Positions 17,601 to 26,152 of a stretch of 64,000 bases of DNA are shown here, in pieces. Position numbers and translations under genes: made by a program. Positions within the stretch are counted from its first letter, which is position 1. The number at the start of each line of letters is the position of its first letter. The notes below the pieces were generated by a model. The model saw only the letters and a program-made list of their open reading frames with translations. It did no database searches and had not been told where the DNA came from. This DNA is from Luteolibacter sp. LG18 (lineage in GTDB: Bacteria; Verrucomicrobiota; Verrucomicrobiia; Verrucomicrobiales; Akkermansiaceae): NCBI RefSeq assembly GCF_036322585.1, contig NZ_AP024600.1, forward strand, positions 682,001 to 746,000, read 5' to 3'.

Positions 17601-20600
17601 CGCTGCTCGGGATGTCCGCAGGCTATTTCCGCAAATACGAGGCTTCCGACGAGTTTCCGCACGCGCTGTGGCAATACCTCTCCCATCTGAAGGTGGTGGA
17701 ACGCAGTGCCGGGACGACCGCAGACGCCGGTGCTTTCCAAGAGCTGGTCGAAGTCGGATGCAAGCTGCCCCACGACAACGACAACTACTGGGAATGCCTG
17801 TTCCTGAAGGCAGGCTGGCTGGATGACCAGGAGAAGCTCGACGAAGCCATCGCCCTTTACCGTGCGATGCCGGAGGATCCGCAGTTCATGCCGGCATTCG
17901 AAAAGTCGGTGTGGTTCCGGCTCGGCAAGGCCTACGAGGCGCGGGGCCTCTGGAAGGAAGCAATCGAGTGCTACCTGAAGTTCAAGGACCAGCGTCAGGA
18001 ACACAAGGCAGTGGTGGAGCAACTGGTCCGCGCCGGCCTGCTGATGGCCCGCAGCGGGGATCGCGAGGAGGCGCTTGAGCTATGGGCGCTGCTGGCGGAT
18101 GTGCCCGCCTCCGTCTACGAGTCTTCCGAGATTCTCCCGGAGATCCAGGATGTGATCGCGCTGGCCGCGAACCCGAAGGCCACGCTGCGGCAATGGGAAG
18201 AAAGCGAGGACTGGTGGAAGCACACCTACATTCCTTACCACCGCTCCCTGAAGGGGGATCTGCCGGTCCGGCAGCCCATCGTCCTGAGCGACGAGGGTGA
18301 CGACACGATCCTGCGCTGCCGGAAGGCGGTGGCGGAAAAGGATCTGAAGCGGGTCCTCGAGGAAGTGGCATCCGTCGCCTTCACCAGCCGCTGGCTGCCC
18401 TGCCATGTCCTCTCGGTGCGGGGAATGCTCGATCAATACGTGAAGCCGCTCGCGCCCGATTCCTACCGGGGCGGCCAATTGTGCTTCGCCAAGCTGGCGG
18501 GCACGGTGCGCGCGGGCCAGCCCGCGACGGTGGAAATGTGCATCCGCCTCGATGCCGCGCTGCATTTCGACCTCGGTGACACGGAACACGCGCTGAAAGT
18601 GGCGGACGATCAGTGGCAGGAAGCTCCGGGACGCTCGGCGGAGCACCGCGAGCGCTGCGCCTGGTTGTTCGCCATGGCCGCGAACGCCACGGGCAAGAAG
18701 GTCAGCGAAGCGCTGGAGGCATCCACCTACTGGGTGGAACACAGCGGCGGCTTCCTGACGGTGGGCCAGTGGGCCCCGGTGCATGCCGACCTGCTGGCGA
18801 GGTCCGGCAAACGCGCGGAGGCCCTCACCTTCCTGAGGAGCAAGGTTGCCCAGGCGAAAGGAAAGCCCGCGCTGACGACGCCGATCCTGGAGAAGATCTC
18901 CCAATTGGAAGCGCAGGGAGAGGGCAAGGAAGGCTTGGCCGCGGCGGCGGAAGCCCTCCTCAAGAAATACAAGCCGGTGTGGTACGACCATGTAGGACCG
19001 AAGGCCCTCGACGACCCGCGGGTGGGAGATCCGACGAAAATCTCGGAAGCGGACCTGACCCGCTTCCACGCCGCCGAACGCTTCCGCCTGCGGATGCTGG
19101 TGGTCATGTCCCCGGACGTGGAGATCCGCGTCCGTGAGCGGGCACTGACGGACGCCACGATGGATCTGGGCAAACAACAAACCACCTGGAAGCAAGCCGT
19201 GGCCATCTGGCGGGAAGTACTCGACCAGCAGAAGGTCTCCACCCCGTGCCGTCTCCACATGCTGTGGAAGTTCGCGCTGGAACTCGCCTCCGCGGGCCAG
19301 GTGGACGCGCTCGCCGAACTCCGCAAGTCTCCCGTCTTCTCCGCCTATGCCCCGGCTTACACCGAACGTTATTTCCCGATGGTCGAGAAGATCGCCAAAG
19401 GCATGCGTGACGGCCCGGAAGACTTCAAGGAGGCCCTCGCCCTACTGAACGACCGCGAACTCGACGGCGAGGATCTCCCCCTCGCCACCCTGTGTCACAC
19501 CGGCCTGCTGGGTGCCGGCGATGCGGAGGGAGCCGCCGCGGCGCGGGAAGCGCTCAAGAACTGGAAACTGAGCCCGGCCATCGCCGGCGAACGGAACACC
19601 ACTCGCCTCAGTTGGATGCGAATGGCGAATCTCTCGAAGCCGGCTCTCGCGTTCCATGACGGGATGCTCGCCCTCTTCCGGGAACGCTTGGAGGCACTGG
19701 CGCAAAAGGCCCCGGCAGGCTGGCAGCAACGGGTGGACCTGGAAACCATGGGGGACCTCACGGAGGCAGACCGGCACGCAATCGACGCCGCCCGCCTGAC
19801 CACCGGGAAGCGCATGGACAAGACCGGAGTGAAGGACTGGCTCATCACCCGCGATACCTGGCTCAACGCCACCGGCAAACGGGACCCCGCCATGATCGCG
19901 GAGGTCTTCAAGCTGGCGGAATCCCTCGGAGAACCCCTCACGGGCGCGACCGTGGCCACCATCCTGTATTCATTCGATCCGCCGGATGACCCGGCGCCGG
20001 CCTCGCTCTCCGGAGCTTTGAAGATTTTCAAGGACTCCCCTGCGAATGCGGTGGTTTCATTCTGGCAAGGCACCCGCGGTTACAAGCCCGGCATCCCGGT
20101 CGAGCTGGACAAGAACCTGGCGCTGGTGAGCCAGGTTCCGTCCTTCATGCGGCTCCCGATGAGGGGCAACCTGTTGGAAACGACATGGGTCAACGGCGAC
20201 CAACGCCAAGTGAACCAGACACTCGATTCCATCAAACCGGACGAGGAAATGTCCGCGAACTTCTTCCAGATCTACCTGCCGGTTCTTCAGGAAATGAAGC
20301 GTCAGGAGGAACTGGAAATCGCGAACGAGGATGCTGTGAAAATCATTCGGGACGAAATGATCACGACATGGCGCGACCGCAACTCCAACTCCCTCCACCG
20401 CGCCTGCGACCTGGCTCTCCTCTGCGACCGCAAGGATTTGCTGCCCGATGCCTGGCGGGCCTCGGTACCCGGCCTGCTGGCCATGGATTACGAGAAGGCC
20501 TTCGCCCGCGCGCGACTCGCGCAGTTGAAGGGCGATTGGAAAACCATGAAGGCCGAACTCGAAGCAGCGAAGGAGATTCCCCCGCGCGAAAAAACCAACC

Positions 20601-20767
20601 AGACATGGTTCATGGCATGCGCCCTGGATGGACTGGGAGAAAAGGCCAGGGCGATCGAATACGCGCGCCAGTGCGTGGCATTGGGAAACGCGAACAACCG
20701 CTATTTCGTGGCTGCCATCCGCTACCTGCGCCACGCCGGAGCGGAGATTCCGAAACCGGGGAAGTGA
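14669..20767 (+). CDS. Exported DUF3857/transglutaminase-like protein with long TPR-like region (2,032 aa)
   Basis: A very large protein with an N-terminal signal peptide (basic start, hydrophobic LWLAGMAILGSIGL, then SRAE). Residues about 65-260 match DUF3857 (SATRVHEDGSYLRAQHTV; DLVLIFPDVKPGVQCEAIVV). A transglutaminase-like core follows, with YGDCKDKANLL (Cys353), RHFNHAIAV (His396) and VFCDATIT (Asp416), so the triad is intact. Residues about 420-640 are a beta domain. The remaining 1,400 residues are helical TPR-like repeats (for example YDAALTALRELVERKPDG, EKLDEAIALYRAMPEDP, GLWKEAIECYLKFKDQ). DUF3857-transglutaminase proteins are usually 600-900 residues, so the C-terminal extension is unusual. 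A periplasmic location is inferred. There is no operon partner. Confidence 0.8.
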   Translation: MRLVRFPFPTRRLWLAGMAILGSIGLSRAEVSQTPPPEYEESLAPLLTPFEEITKAKDPFAGKDEGGTVRLSESATRVHEDGSYLRAQHTVIRPYTEQGAKESSTRRFRFQAHLETVHVVKARTVLADGTEKVLGPNAAFIQKGDQGSDSIYDDGQDLVLIFPDVKPGVQCEAIVVFERKVPTVAGGYSEFMDWTAGWPIALKRRVIDLPAAWESRVKVETVGKRPVAATEAAPIPGRWRRVWQRENIESTPDEPEEAPPQQVGPGTWLTTFGSWDELAAWYGGLLAERSELGDTLKAKVEEWTKEAKSPREILDVLHDHVANDVRYEGLEFGISGLQPYACETVWKNQYGDCKDKANLLVAMLRHKGVAAKVVLVNTEHAGLVARHIPDYRHFNHAIAVAELPDGKGGVTRVFCDATITKGRPGLLSPGDADRDVLAIHGNKAEWLRTPSARSGESHYTLDLEMTQEGRISGWMTVKATGFNSVQMARAFAGVDRDTARQKLHSYASSFFPGAEVMDFVLPAEKREVEEAELKIYLTTPPRQMDNAGRLSLPFPWARWFFGDFGEGKDRRTSFFQAIERFRVTAKIQLPEGWQPESLPSPLKLDTPPFQASSQWTHAANRCEATLDLDYREAVIPADKVAAPAQANRAMLAWLQTPLALKKGSGAVQGGAPKAQVAMPLMPTGKGQMSLVNRWFPSTGDASKRQAALEQVIRYFPNDPETVFYARTELACQKFDAKQYDAALTALRELVERKPDGVSAEYWGFARYFEGLTLHELNKDEEALAVMKEVAANGEISDYRRNWSARFAGEWLAKRNPVPAEAVTLLKQAAAEEECRAFALSQLVPAMAAAGQGDALVSALADGSLFEGEEDGGTAVIEEITRVAKAGDKAAMASLLPWLQKARDAAGTGPTAKPLAAACATLESWSTRGDTYAKLRSEVLAILERKRPDDFKNTSIDTCDSVEKALAKMEELGKKDSHALLGMSAGYFRKYEASDEFPHALWQYLSHLKVVERSAGTTADAGAFQELVEVGCKLPHDNDNYWECLFLKAGWLDDQEKLDEAIALYRAMPEDPQFMPAFEKSVWFRLGKAYEARGLWKEAIECYLKFKDQRQEHKAVVEQLVRAGLLMARSGDREEALELWALLADVPASVYESSEILPEIQDVIALAANPKATLRQWEESEDWWKHTYIPYHRSLKGDLPVRQPIVLSDEGDDTILRCRKAVAEKDLKRVLEEVASVAFTSRWLPCHVLSVRGMLDQYVKPLAPDSYRGGQLCFAKLAGTVRAGQPATVEMCIRLDAALHFDLGDTEHALKVADDQWQEAPGRSAEHRERCAWLFAMAANATGKKVSEALEASTYWVEHSGGFLTVGQWAPVHADLLARSGKRAEALTFLRSKVAQAKGKPALTTPILEKISQLEAQGEGKEGLAAAAEALLKKYKPVWYDHVGPKALDDPRVGDPTKISEADLTRFHAAERFRLRMLVVMSPDVEIRVRERALTDATMDLGKQQTTWKQAVAIWREVLDQQKVSTPCRLHMLWKFALELASAGQVDALAELRKSPVFSAYAPAYTERYFPMVEKIAKGMRDGPEDFKEALALLNDRELDGEDLPLATLCHTGLLGAGDAEGAAAAREALKNWKLSPAIAGERNTTRLSWMRMANLSKPALAFHDGMLALFRERLEALAQKAPAGWQQRVDLETMGDLTEADRHAIDAARLTTGKRMDKTGVKDWLITRDTWLNATGKRDPAMIAEVFKLAESLGEPLTGATVATILYSFDPPDDPAPASLSGALKIFKDSPANAVVSFWQGTRGYKPGIPVELDKNLALVSQVPSFMRLPMRGNLLETTWVNGDQRQVNQTLDSIKPDEEMSANFFQIYLPVLQEMKRQEELEIANEDAVKIIRDEMITTWRDRNSNSLHRACDLALLCDRKDLLPDAWRASVPGLLAMDYEKAFARARLAQLKGDWKTMKAELEAAKEIPPREKTNQTWFMACALDGLGEKARAIEYARQCVALGNANNRYFVAAIRYLRHAGAEIPKPGK

Positions 20768-20778
20768 GACCCAAGGAG

Positions 20779-21951
20779 CTACTTCACCACGTAGCTCCTG
20801 CCCCGCCACTCGACGCCGCCGCGGGTGGACTTCCACCACGAGCGGATGCCGATCAGGTGCATCATCGCGATGGCGAGCGGGTGCAGCAGCGCACCCGCCA
20901 TGGAGGTGCGGTGACGCAGGGCGAGCAGCAGGCGGATGAGATAGATGAGCCCCACTTCCACCCAGGCGAGCGGCTGCCAGCGCCCCGGCACGCAGGCGGC
21001 GATGAAGGGCAGCAGGAACAGGGAGCCGACACTGATCGCCGACACCACCGGGGCGTAGCGAGGTTGGCCTCGGTAGAGGGAATGGGTGCTGCGGGTGAAG
21101 CCATTCCACACGGCACGGGTGGATTCATACATCCGGCAGGACACGAAGCGGTGGCCATCGGCATTGATGAGCCGCATCCCCTCGCCCATCCGTGCCGCGA
21201 CAGCACGGGCGAAGCTGACGTCCTCCAGCAATTGGTCGCGGTGGGCGGCGTGGCCGCCGAGGCGATCGTAGCCGCTGCGGGAAAAAAGCATGAAGGGCCC
21301 GTTCGCGGTGCCGAGATGGGAAAGGCCGTAGGGAAACCAACGCGCGGCGAACTCGGGATGGTCCTGCGCGTGCATGAACAAGCACGGCGGCGAGAACACC
21401 ACGGCGAAGAGATACATCAGCGGAACGAGCGCCTTTTCTCCCCAGGTGATGGTGACGTGGCGCGGCCAGGCGGTGAGCAGATCCGGACGGGTGGTGGCGC
21501 AGAGGGCCATCGCCGCGCTCACCGTGCCGGGGGCGTGGCGGGTATCGGCATCGATGAACAGCAGCCACCCGCCGGTGGCGGCATCGGCGAGCTGCTGGCA
21601 GGCCCAGGGTTTCCCGGCCCAGCCATCCGGCAGATCCTTTCCCGCGAGCACGCGGACGCGTTCATCGGCCATGGCGCGGGCGAGATCGCCGGTGCCATCG
21701 GTGGAATGATCGTCGAGGATCAGGATTTCCAGGTCCGGCCAATCCTGGGCCATGAGGGTGCCGAGGCAGGCCTCGATATTCGCCGCCTCGTTGCGCGCGG
21801 GCAGCAGGATGGACACCCGCGGGCCATGCGCGGGCGGCGGCACCTCCACCAGCACGGGAAAGCGGGCGAGGTGCCAGAGGGTGAGGGCGAGGGCCGCCAC
21901 CAACCCGGCGAGAACGAGCAGCAGCAGGAGGGCGGGGATCATTTCATACAC
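20779..21951 (-). CDS. Membrane glycosyltransferase family 2 (CrtQ/HpnB-like)
   Basis: A 390-residue protein with one N-terminal transmembrane helix (PALLLLLVLAGLVAALALTLW). The GT-A domain has VSILLPARNEAANIEACL, LEILILDDHSTDGT, GWLLFIDADTRH (DxD), and LLEDVSFARAV as the acceptor-site acidic motif. Two or three C-terminal hydrophobic segments follow (AISVGSLFLLPFIAACV, WVEVGLIYLIRLLLAL, LHPLAIAMMHLIG). The layout is that of carotenoid- or hopanoid-associated GT2 proteins; no carotenoid gene is adjacent, so the substrate is open. Its start overlaps the end of the upstream DUF2062 gene by 8 bases, so the two are translationally coupled. Confidence 0.85.
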   Translation of the reverse strand: MYEMIPALLLLLVLAGLVAALALTLWHLARFPVLVEVPPPAHGPRVSILLPARNEAANIEACLGTLMAQDWPDLEILILDDHSTDGTGDLARAMADERVRVLAGKDLPDGWAGKPWACQQLADAATGGWLLFIDADTRHAPGTVSAAMALCATTRPDLLTAWPRHVTITWGEKALVPLMYLFAVVFSPPCLFMHAQDHPEFAARWFPYGLSHLGTANGPFMLFSRSGYDRLGGHAAHRDQLLEDVSFARAVAARMGEGMRLINADGHRFVSCRMYESTRAVWNGFTRSTHSLYRGQPRYAPVVSAISVGSLFLLPFIAACVPGRWQPLAWVEVGLIYLIRLLLALRHRTSMAGALLHPLAIAMMHLIGIRSWWKSTRGGVEWRGRSYVVK

Positions 21952-22456
21952 CGGGGAACTCGTCGAGCGGCCGGACGGCGGCGCGTTTGGCCTCGCGGCG
22001 TTCGAGATAGCGCAGCATGAGGGCGTAGCTGATCAGGCCGGTCGGCACCGCGACCAACAGCGACCCGGCGAGCAAGGGCGGGCCGATGTTGACCACCATC
22101 TTCCAGTGCAGCCAATCGGCCATCTTGAGATCGGCGACATGGCCTTCCCGGAGCGGGAAGTGATGGGGCCTGCTGATGAGCCAGAAGCCGACGCGGTATT
22201 CCCAGTAGAGCAGCCACGGGGCAATCGGGAACACGACGTCATGGAGCTGCACGGCAATGGCGGAGGCCACGACGTTTCCGCGGAACAGACGGGCGGTGCC
22301 CATGGCGAGCAGGGTTTTGAGCCCCAGAAAGGGGGTGAAGCCCCAGAACATGCCGAGCCCCACTCCCAGCGCGATGGAGTGCGGGCGGTCCTTGAGCAGG
22401 AAAAGGTGAGTCCACTTTTGGTGGATCCAGAGCCAAGCTTTGCGGAAAAGGGCCAT
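21944..22456 (-). CDS. DUF2062 family membrane protein
   Basis: A 170-residue protein. The ATG at 22456 is preferred, because the longer frame to 22567 would overlap the divergent permease gene. The DUF2062 signature is present: SIALGVGLGMFWGFTPFLGLKT and NVVASAIAVQLHDVVFPIAPWLLYWEYRVG. At least three hydrophobic segments occur, the last being PPLLAGSLLVAVPTGLISYAL. Family members are small inner-membrane proteins of unknown function, often beside glycosyltransferases, as here where it overlaps the GT2 gene by 8 bases. A role in exporting or presenting the GT2 product is speculation. Confidence 0.8.
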   Translation of the reverse strand: MALFRKAWLWIHQKWTHLFLLKDRPHSIALGVGLGMFWGFTPFLGLKTLLAMGTARLFRGNVVASAIAVQLHDVVFPIAPWLLYWEYRVGFWLISRPHHFPLREGHVADLKMADWLHWKMVVNIGPPLLAGSLLVAVPTGLISYALMLRYLERREAKRAAVRPLDEFPGV

Positions 22457-22560
22457 GAATGCGTCGGGAGTACCGTGGCAACGATGCCACATGCACGCCT
22501 CCAAGGAACGAAAATCGCGCTTCCCGCAAGGCCCAAAGGCATCATTCTCGGTGGCGGACG

Positions 22561-23313
22561 ATGTCACCGTGGACTTACCTGCTATTGTTCCTGGCTGGAT
22601 TGACGGGTGGTTTCATCGACGCGATCGCGGGCGGCGGCGGCCTGATCACGGTCCCGGCGCTGTTGGCGGCGGGGTTGCCGCCACGGATCGCACTGGGCAC
22701 GAACAAGTTCCAATCGACCTTCGGCACCGCGGTGGCCGTGAGCCGCTACCTGAAGGCGGGCCTACTGCGGACCGAGGGCATCCGGCTGGCGGTGGTGGCG
22801 GCCCTCGTCGCGAGCATGGTCGGAGCCTTCGCGGTGAGCGCGCTGGACAAGGATCTGCTGAAACGGGTGATCCCGTGGATGCTGGCAACGGTGGCGGTTT
22901 ACACGGCGCTGAACCGGCGGTTCGGGCTGCAACGCGGGACCCGGAAGCTGGCCCCGGCGGTCTTCGCGGCAGTCTTCGGGATCGGACTGGGATTCTATGA
23001 CGGCTTCTTCGGGCCGGGCACGGGCTCGTTCTGGACGGTGGCGCTGGTGACCCTGATGGGCTGCGACCTGCGCGAGGCCACGGGCTACACCAAGGCGGCG
23101 AACCTCGCCAGCAACGTGGGCGCGCTGGCGATCTTCCTCGCCGGAGGTTCGGTGCATTTCACGGTGGGTGCGGTGATGATCGCCGGGCAACTCCTCGGCG
23201 CACGGGCCGGAGCGGGACTCGCCATCCGCCGCGGCGCGGGCGTGATCCGGCCGGTATTCCTCACGGTGGTGTTCGCGATGACCGCGAAGCTGCTGTGGGA
23301 CGCATGGGGCTGA
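22561..23313 (+). CDS. TauE/SafE family sulfite exporter-like permease
   Basis: A 250-residue polytopic protein, the usual TauE/SafE length. The N-terminal repeat has LLLFLAGLTGGFIDAIAGGGGLITVPALLAAGLPPRIALGTNKFQ in pieces that match the family signature (GFIDAIAGGGG; GTNKFQ). The second repeat has GFYDGFFGPGTGSFW and ATGYTKAANLASNVGALAIF. The family moves sulfite, organosulfonates or other small anions across the inner membrane. It is divergent from the DUF2062 gene and followed by two adjacent hairpins. Confidence 0.88.
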   Translation: MSPWTYLLLFLAGLTGGFIDAIAGGGGLITVPALLAAGLPPRIALGTNKFQSTFGTAVAVSRYLKAGLLRTEGIRLAVVAALVASMVGAFAVSALDKDLLKRVIPWMLATVAVYTALNRRFGLQRGTRKLAPAVFAAVFGIGLGFYDGFFGPGTGSFWTVALVTLMGCDLREATGYTKAANLASNVGALAIFLAGGSVHFTVGAVMIAGQLLGARAGAGLAIRRGAGVIRPVFLTVVFAMTAKLLWDAWG

Positions 23314-23322
23314 TCTTCGTAG

Positions 23323-23361
23323 CTGCACTGGTGACAGTGCAGGTGGGGTGGATTGCCCCAC
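23323..23361. terminator. Two adjacent hairpins after the TauE/SafE gene
   Basis: CTGCACTG/CAGTGCAG (23323-23330 and 23335-23342, 4-base loop) is followed directly by GTGGGG/CCCCAC (23343-23348 and 23356-23361). The first is preceded by GTAG, resembling the GTAGCTG head of the 31505/49001 repeat family. There is no T-run, so a terminator role is uncertain. Confidence 0.4.
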
Positions 23362-23521
23362 ACCCTCGCATATCCAATTCTCCTACACGGCCGGAAGAAA
23401 GCCATCCCCTCTTCCATCTGCGGTTGAAATCACCACCTTGGGCCGCTCCCTCGCCAAACGCACCTCGTTTACGAAGTAGAATAGAGTTTATCGAATCCCC
23501 GATCTCCCCATCCTCCCGCCG

Positions 23522-24118
23522 ATGAGACGATGGCTGGTTCTATTGCTGGGATTGACGGGATGCGCGGTGCAGGTTCCCCAAGCTGCTTCCCGCGGTGGTG
23601 CGATGACTTATCCGCGAACGGTGGTCCCGCTGGCGAGCGGCGGAGAGCTGGTTCATCACGCGGGCAAGGCCTGTTCCGCCGACGATGAATCGCGGCCGCT
23701 GGTGGGTGGCGGCGATGGTGCCAGAACGTGGTCGAAATGGTCGCTGGTTTCTTCTGCCGGCACCCCGCTCGCCGAAGCCCCGTCCTTCCTTTCCGATCCC
23801 TCCGGCGAGGGAGAGTTCGCGGAGAATTACCGCAAGAACGACCGCGGCCTGGTGTTCGAAAGTCCCACGGGCAAAACGATCGTGATCGTCGAAGACCGCT
23901 CGCCGACCTTCCCGCGACGAGCCTATTTGATGCTGCGGAACACCGGCACGCATTGGAGCTACCGGGAATTGAAGCTCAAGGCCGCGGCACCGCCCCAACC
24001 GACCGCCGATGGTCCGAATTACGAGGACTCCCCGAACATCCTGGACCTGACGGACACCGCGGTCCGCTATGGTCGTGCGAGCGATCCCCAACGCCTCGAC
24101 TTGGGACGGGGCGAATGA
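23522..24118 (+). CDS. Putative lipoprotein, family not recognised
   Basis: A 198-residue protein with a compact lipoprotein signal (MRRWLVLLLGLTGC, Cys14). The mature part is predicted beta-rich: KWSLVSSAGTPL, GLVFESPTGKTIVIVEDRSP, RRAYLMLRNTGTHWSYRELKLK. It ends in a charged tail. It is convergent with the DUF455-ATP-grasp gene, with only six bases between stops. I cannot assign a function. Confidence 0.6.
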   Translation: MRRWLVLLLGLTGCAVQVPQAASRGGAMTYPRTVVPLASGGELVHHAGKACSADDESRPLVGGGDGARTWSKWSLVSSAGTPLAEAPSFLSDPSGEGEFAENYRKNDRGLVFESPTGKTIVIVEDRSPTFPRRAYLMLRNTGTHWSYRELKLKAAAPPQPTADGPNYEDSPNILDLTDTAVRYGRASDPQRLDLGRGE

Positions 24119-24124
24119 ACGTGC

Positions 24125-26089
24125 CTACGCGCCCTTCTCCCACACGGCGATGAACTCCTTCGCGGTGGAGGGATCGGTGAGAAGGGTGCGGCCGGGCTGC
24201 GGGCCATCGAAAGTCTTCTTGCGGAGGATGCGGAAGCGGCCATTGCCGCGGAAGGCCTTTCGCTTCTGAAGTTCCAGCGCCACACGGCCCATGGTCATGC
24301 GCACGTTCACCTCGACCACCGGCTTCAACGCGAGCGAGCCATCGGCACAACGGTGGATCATCGCATCGATGCCGACCGGCCCCGTGTAGCCGGGCAGCAA
24401 CTCAGGCAGTGCGGCGGGAATACGATGCTCCACCCACTCCATCCCCTGCCCCGCGCCGAAGAAATAGGCGGCGGTTTCCGGATCGAGCATCGAGCCCCAT
24501 TTCCACGCGACACGGGTGCCGGTGAAACGCCCGGCAGCATCGTTCTCCATCACGGTCATGCCGATGAGGCGGATGCCGCCACCCGGCTCGATCTCGTAGA
24601 GCGCGGAGAAATCGAGGACGCGCTGGAGCCATGGCTCGATGACAATGGCGCGGTGTTTGTCGAGCGCCTGGCGGAGCCACGCGCCGGCGGCGTCATCGAG
24701 CTTGCCGGGATCGATGCGGAAATGGCCGCGGCCCGCGCAGGAGTAGGCCGCCTTGGCGAGGGCGGATCGGCCTCCGGCATGGATGGCGCGGATGGCGCGG
24801 ATGGCGGCTTCCGCGGATCCGACATCCGCCACCAGCGCGCCGCGGTCTTCCACGGGAATGGCGAGTGCGTCTTCCAATCGCACGCCGAGCTCCTTCGAAA
24901 AACAAATCGGCGGCAAGGCCTCGCGCCACGGCTGCGGCATGCCGGGAGCGATGTTGTCCGCGAGTTCCTTGAACAAGGTCGAAGCATCCGGCGACCATGC
25001 CCACGGCCGCAAGCCACCGAGTTTCCGCTCCGCGAGCGTGGCGAGATCGGCGCGGGAGACGATCTCCGGAATCTCCAGCCCCGCGGCCTGCAAGGACGCG
25101 AGGTGCGCGGCGGAGGGAGGACGGCGCAACACGGCGATGTCATCCTTCCGGCACCAGACGAGCGCGAGGATCTCCAGATCCTCATCGAGGGCGACGGCGT
25201 GCTTGTTCGGATCGTAGCGGGTGCCAGTGACCGCCGCCATCACGTGCGACTCGGCATCGGGATTGAACCACGTGACCACCGGCGTGCGGCCGCGGGATTG
25301 GCCGTAGATCTCCAGATGGCGGATGAAGTCCTCGTCGAGTCCGGCGAGGCGGCGGCCCTCGGCATTGAACGGAGCCACACCCTTCGCCCGGGCGGCGCTG
25401 AGTGGCAGTCGCTGGGCCTGGCAGAAGGCGTCCCAATCGGAAGTGCCGTGCTCCTTCCAGTGACGGAACCATTTCACGCCATGGCCGACGTGGCCGATCT
25501 CGTCCTGGTAGATTTTTTCCAGCACCGCGGCGGTGGCACTGTCCCCGGCCTCGCGGAAGAGCGCGGCGTAGTGCTTGGAGAAATCGAGGTTCGCCTGCTC
25601 GAAGGTGAGATTGAGCCGGGTCACGAACTCCAGCGGCGACTCCACCGGCGCCACCAGTTTCCAGAAAAAGTCGTTCAGCGGCAGTTCGCCGAAATGAATG
25701 CCGCATTCCTTCATCCGCCGCAGATACATGAGCGTGTGCATCTGCTCCTCGCGCATCGCCTCGTAGACGCCGGCGCGGTATTCCTTCGGGGCATCGGGAA
25801 ACTTGAGCAGCACCAGCGCCATCAGCTCGGCGGCGAGCAGCTCGTGGTTCGCTAAGAAGTGCAGGAGCTTGCCGCGCTCGCGGTCGTCATCAAGGCGGTG
25901 GGTGCCGGGGAAATCCACCTTCACGCCCTTGCCGCCGAGGCGGAGTTCGGTAGGGCGGCCGGGGCCATCCGCGGGGACGAGGATCGCCTTGCCGGGCTGG
26001 TCATCACGCACGTGGGCGGGAGCGAGCTGGAGCTTCTCCTCGAGGGTCGATGCGAAAAGAATCCGCTCTGCCGCTTCACGCATCTGCAT
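24125..26089 (-). CDS. DUF455 ferritin-like domain fused to an ATP-grasp-like domain
   Basis: A 654-residue cytoplasmic protein with two recognisable halves. Residues 1-265 match DUF455 (COG2833): helices carry a complete carboxylate/histidine set for a di-iron centre, Glu83 (NHELLAAE), Glu115-x-x-His118 (REEQMHTL), Glu164 (TFEQANLDF) and Glu197-x-x-His200 (DEIGHVGHG). Residues about 440-605 look like ATP-grasp: KAAYSCAGRGHFRID (glycine-rich lid), IVIEPWLQRVLDFSA, VGIDAMIH and EVNVRMTMGR (metal-binding Glu593 and Asn595). About 170 residues between them (266-439) resemble a pre-ATP-grasp segment. An oxygen-dependent step plus an amide- or thioester-forming ligation is an inference; no substrate can be named. 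ATG codons at 26089 and 26083 are both possible. Confidence 0.72.
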   Translation of the reverse strand: MQMREAAERILFASTLEEKLQLAPAHVRDDQPGKAILVPADGPGRPTELRLGGKGVKVDFPGTHRLDDDRERGKLLHFLANHELLAAELMALVLLKFPDAPKEYRAGVYEAMREEQMHTLMYLRRMKECGIHFGELPLNDFFWKLVAPVESPLEFVTRLNLTFEQANLDFSKHYAALFREAGDSATAAVLEKIYQDEIGHVGHGVKWFRHWKEHGTSDWDAFCQAQRLPLSAARAKGVAPFNAEGRRLAGLDEDFIRHLEIYGQSRGRTPVVTWFNPDAESHVMAAVTGTRYDPNKHAVALDEDLEILALVWCRKDDIAVLRRPPSAAHLASLQAAGLEIPEIVSRADLATLAERKLGGLRPWAWSPDASTLFKELADNIAPGMPQPWREALPPICFSKELGVRLEDALAIPVEDRGALVADVGSAEAAIRAIRAIHAGGRSALAKAAYSCAGRGHFRIDPGKLDDAAGAWLRQALDKHRAIVIEPWLQRVLDFSALYEIEPGGGIRLIGMTVMENDAAGRFTGTRVAWKWGSMLDPETAAYFFGAGQGMEWVEHRIPAALPELLPGYTGPVGIDAMIHRCADGSLALKPVVEVNVRMTMGRVALELQKRKAFRGNGRFRILRKKTFDGPQPGRTLLTDPSTAKEFIAVWEKGA

Positions 26090-26152
26090 GGCGGCGCGAT
26101 GATGCCCGCTCTTCAGCCGTTGGACATTCCGAAATCCAGACCGCCTGCATCA

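Noticed and set aside
20185..22020. A 611-codon plus-strand frame over the end of the transglutaminase gene and the GT2 gene
   Set aside because: It crosses two well-supported genes and has no recognisable domain.
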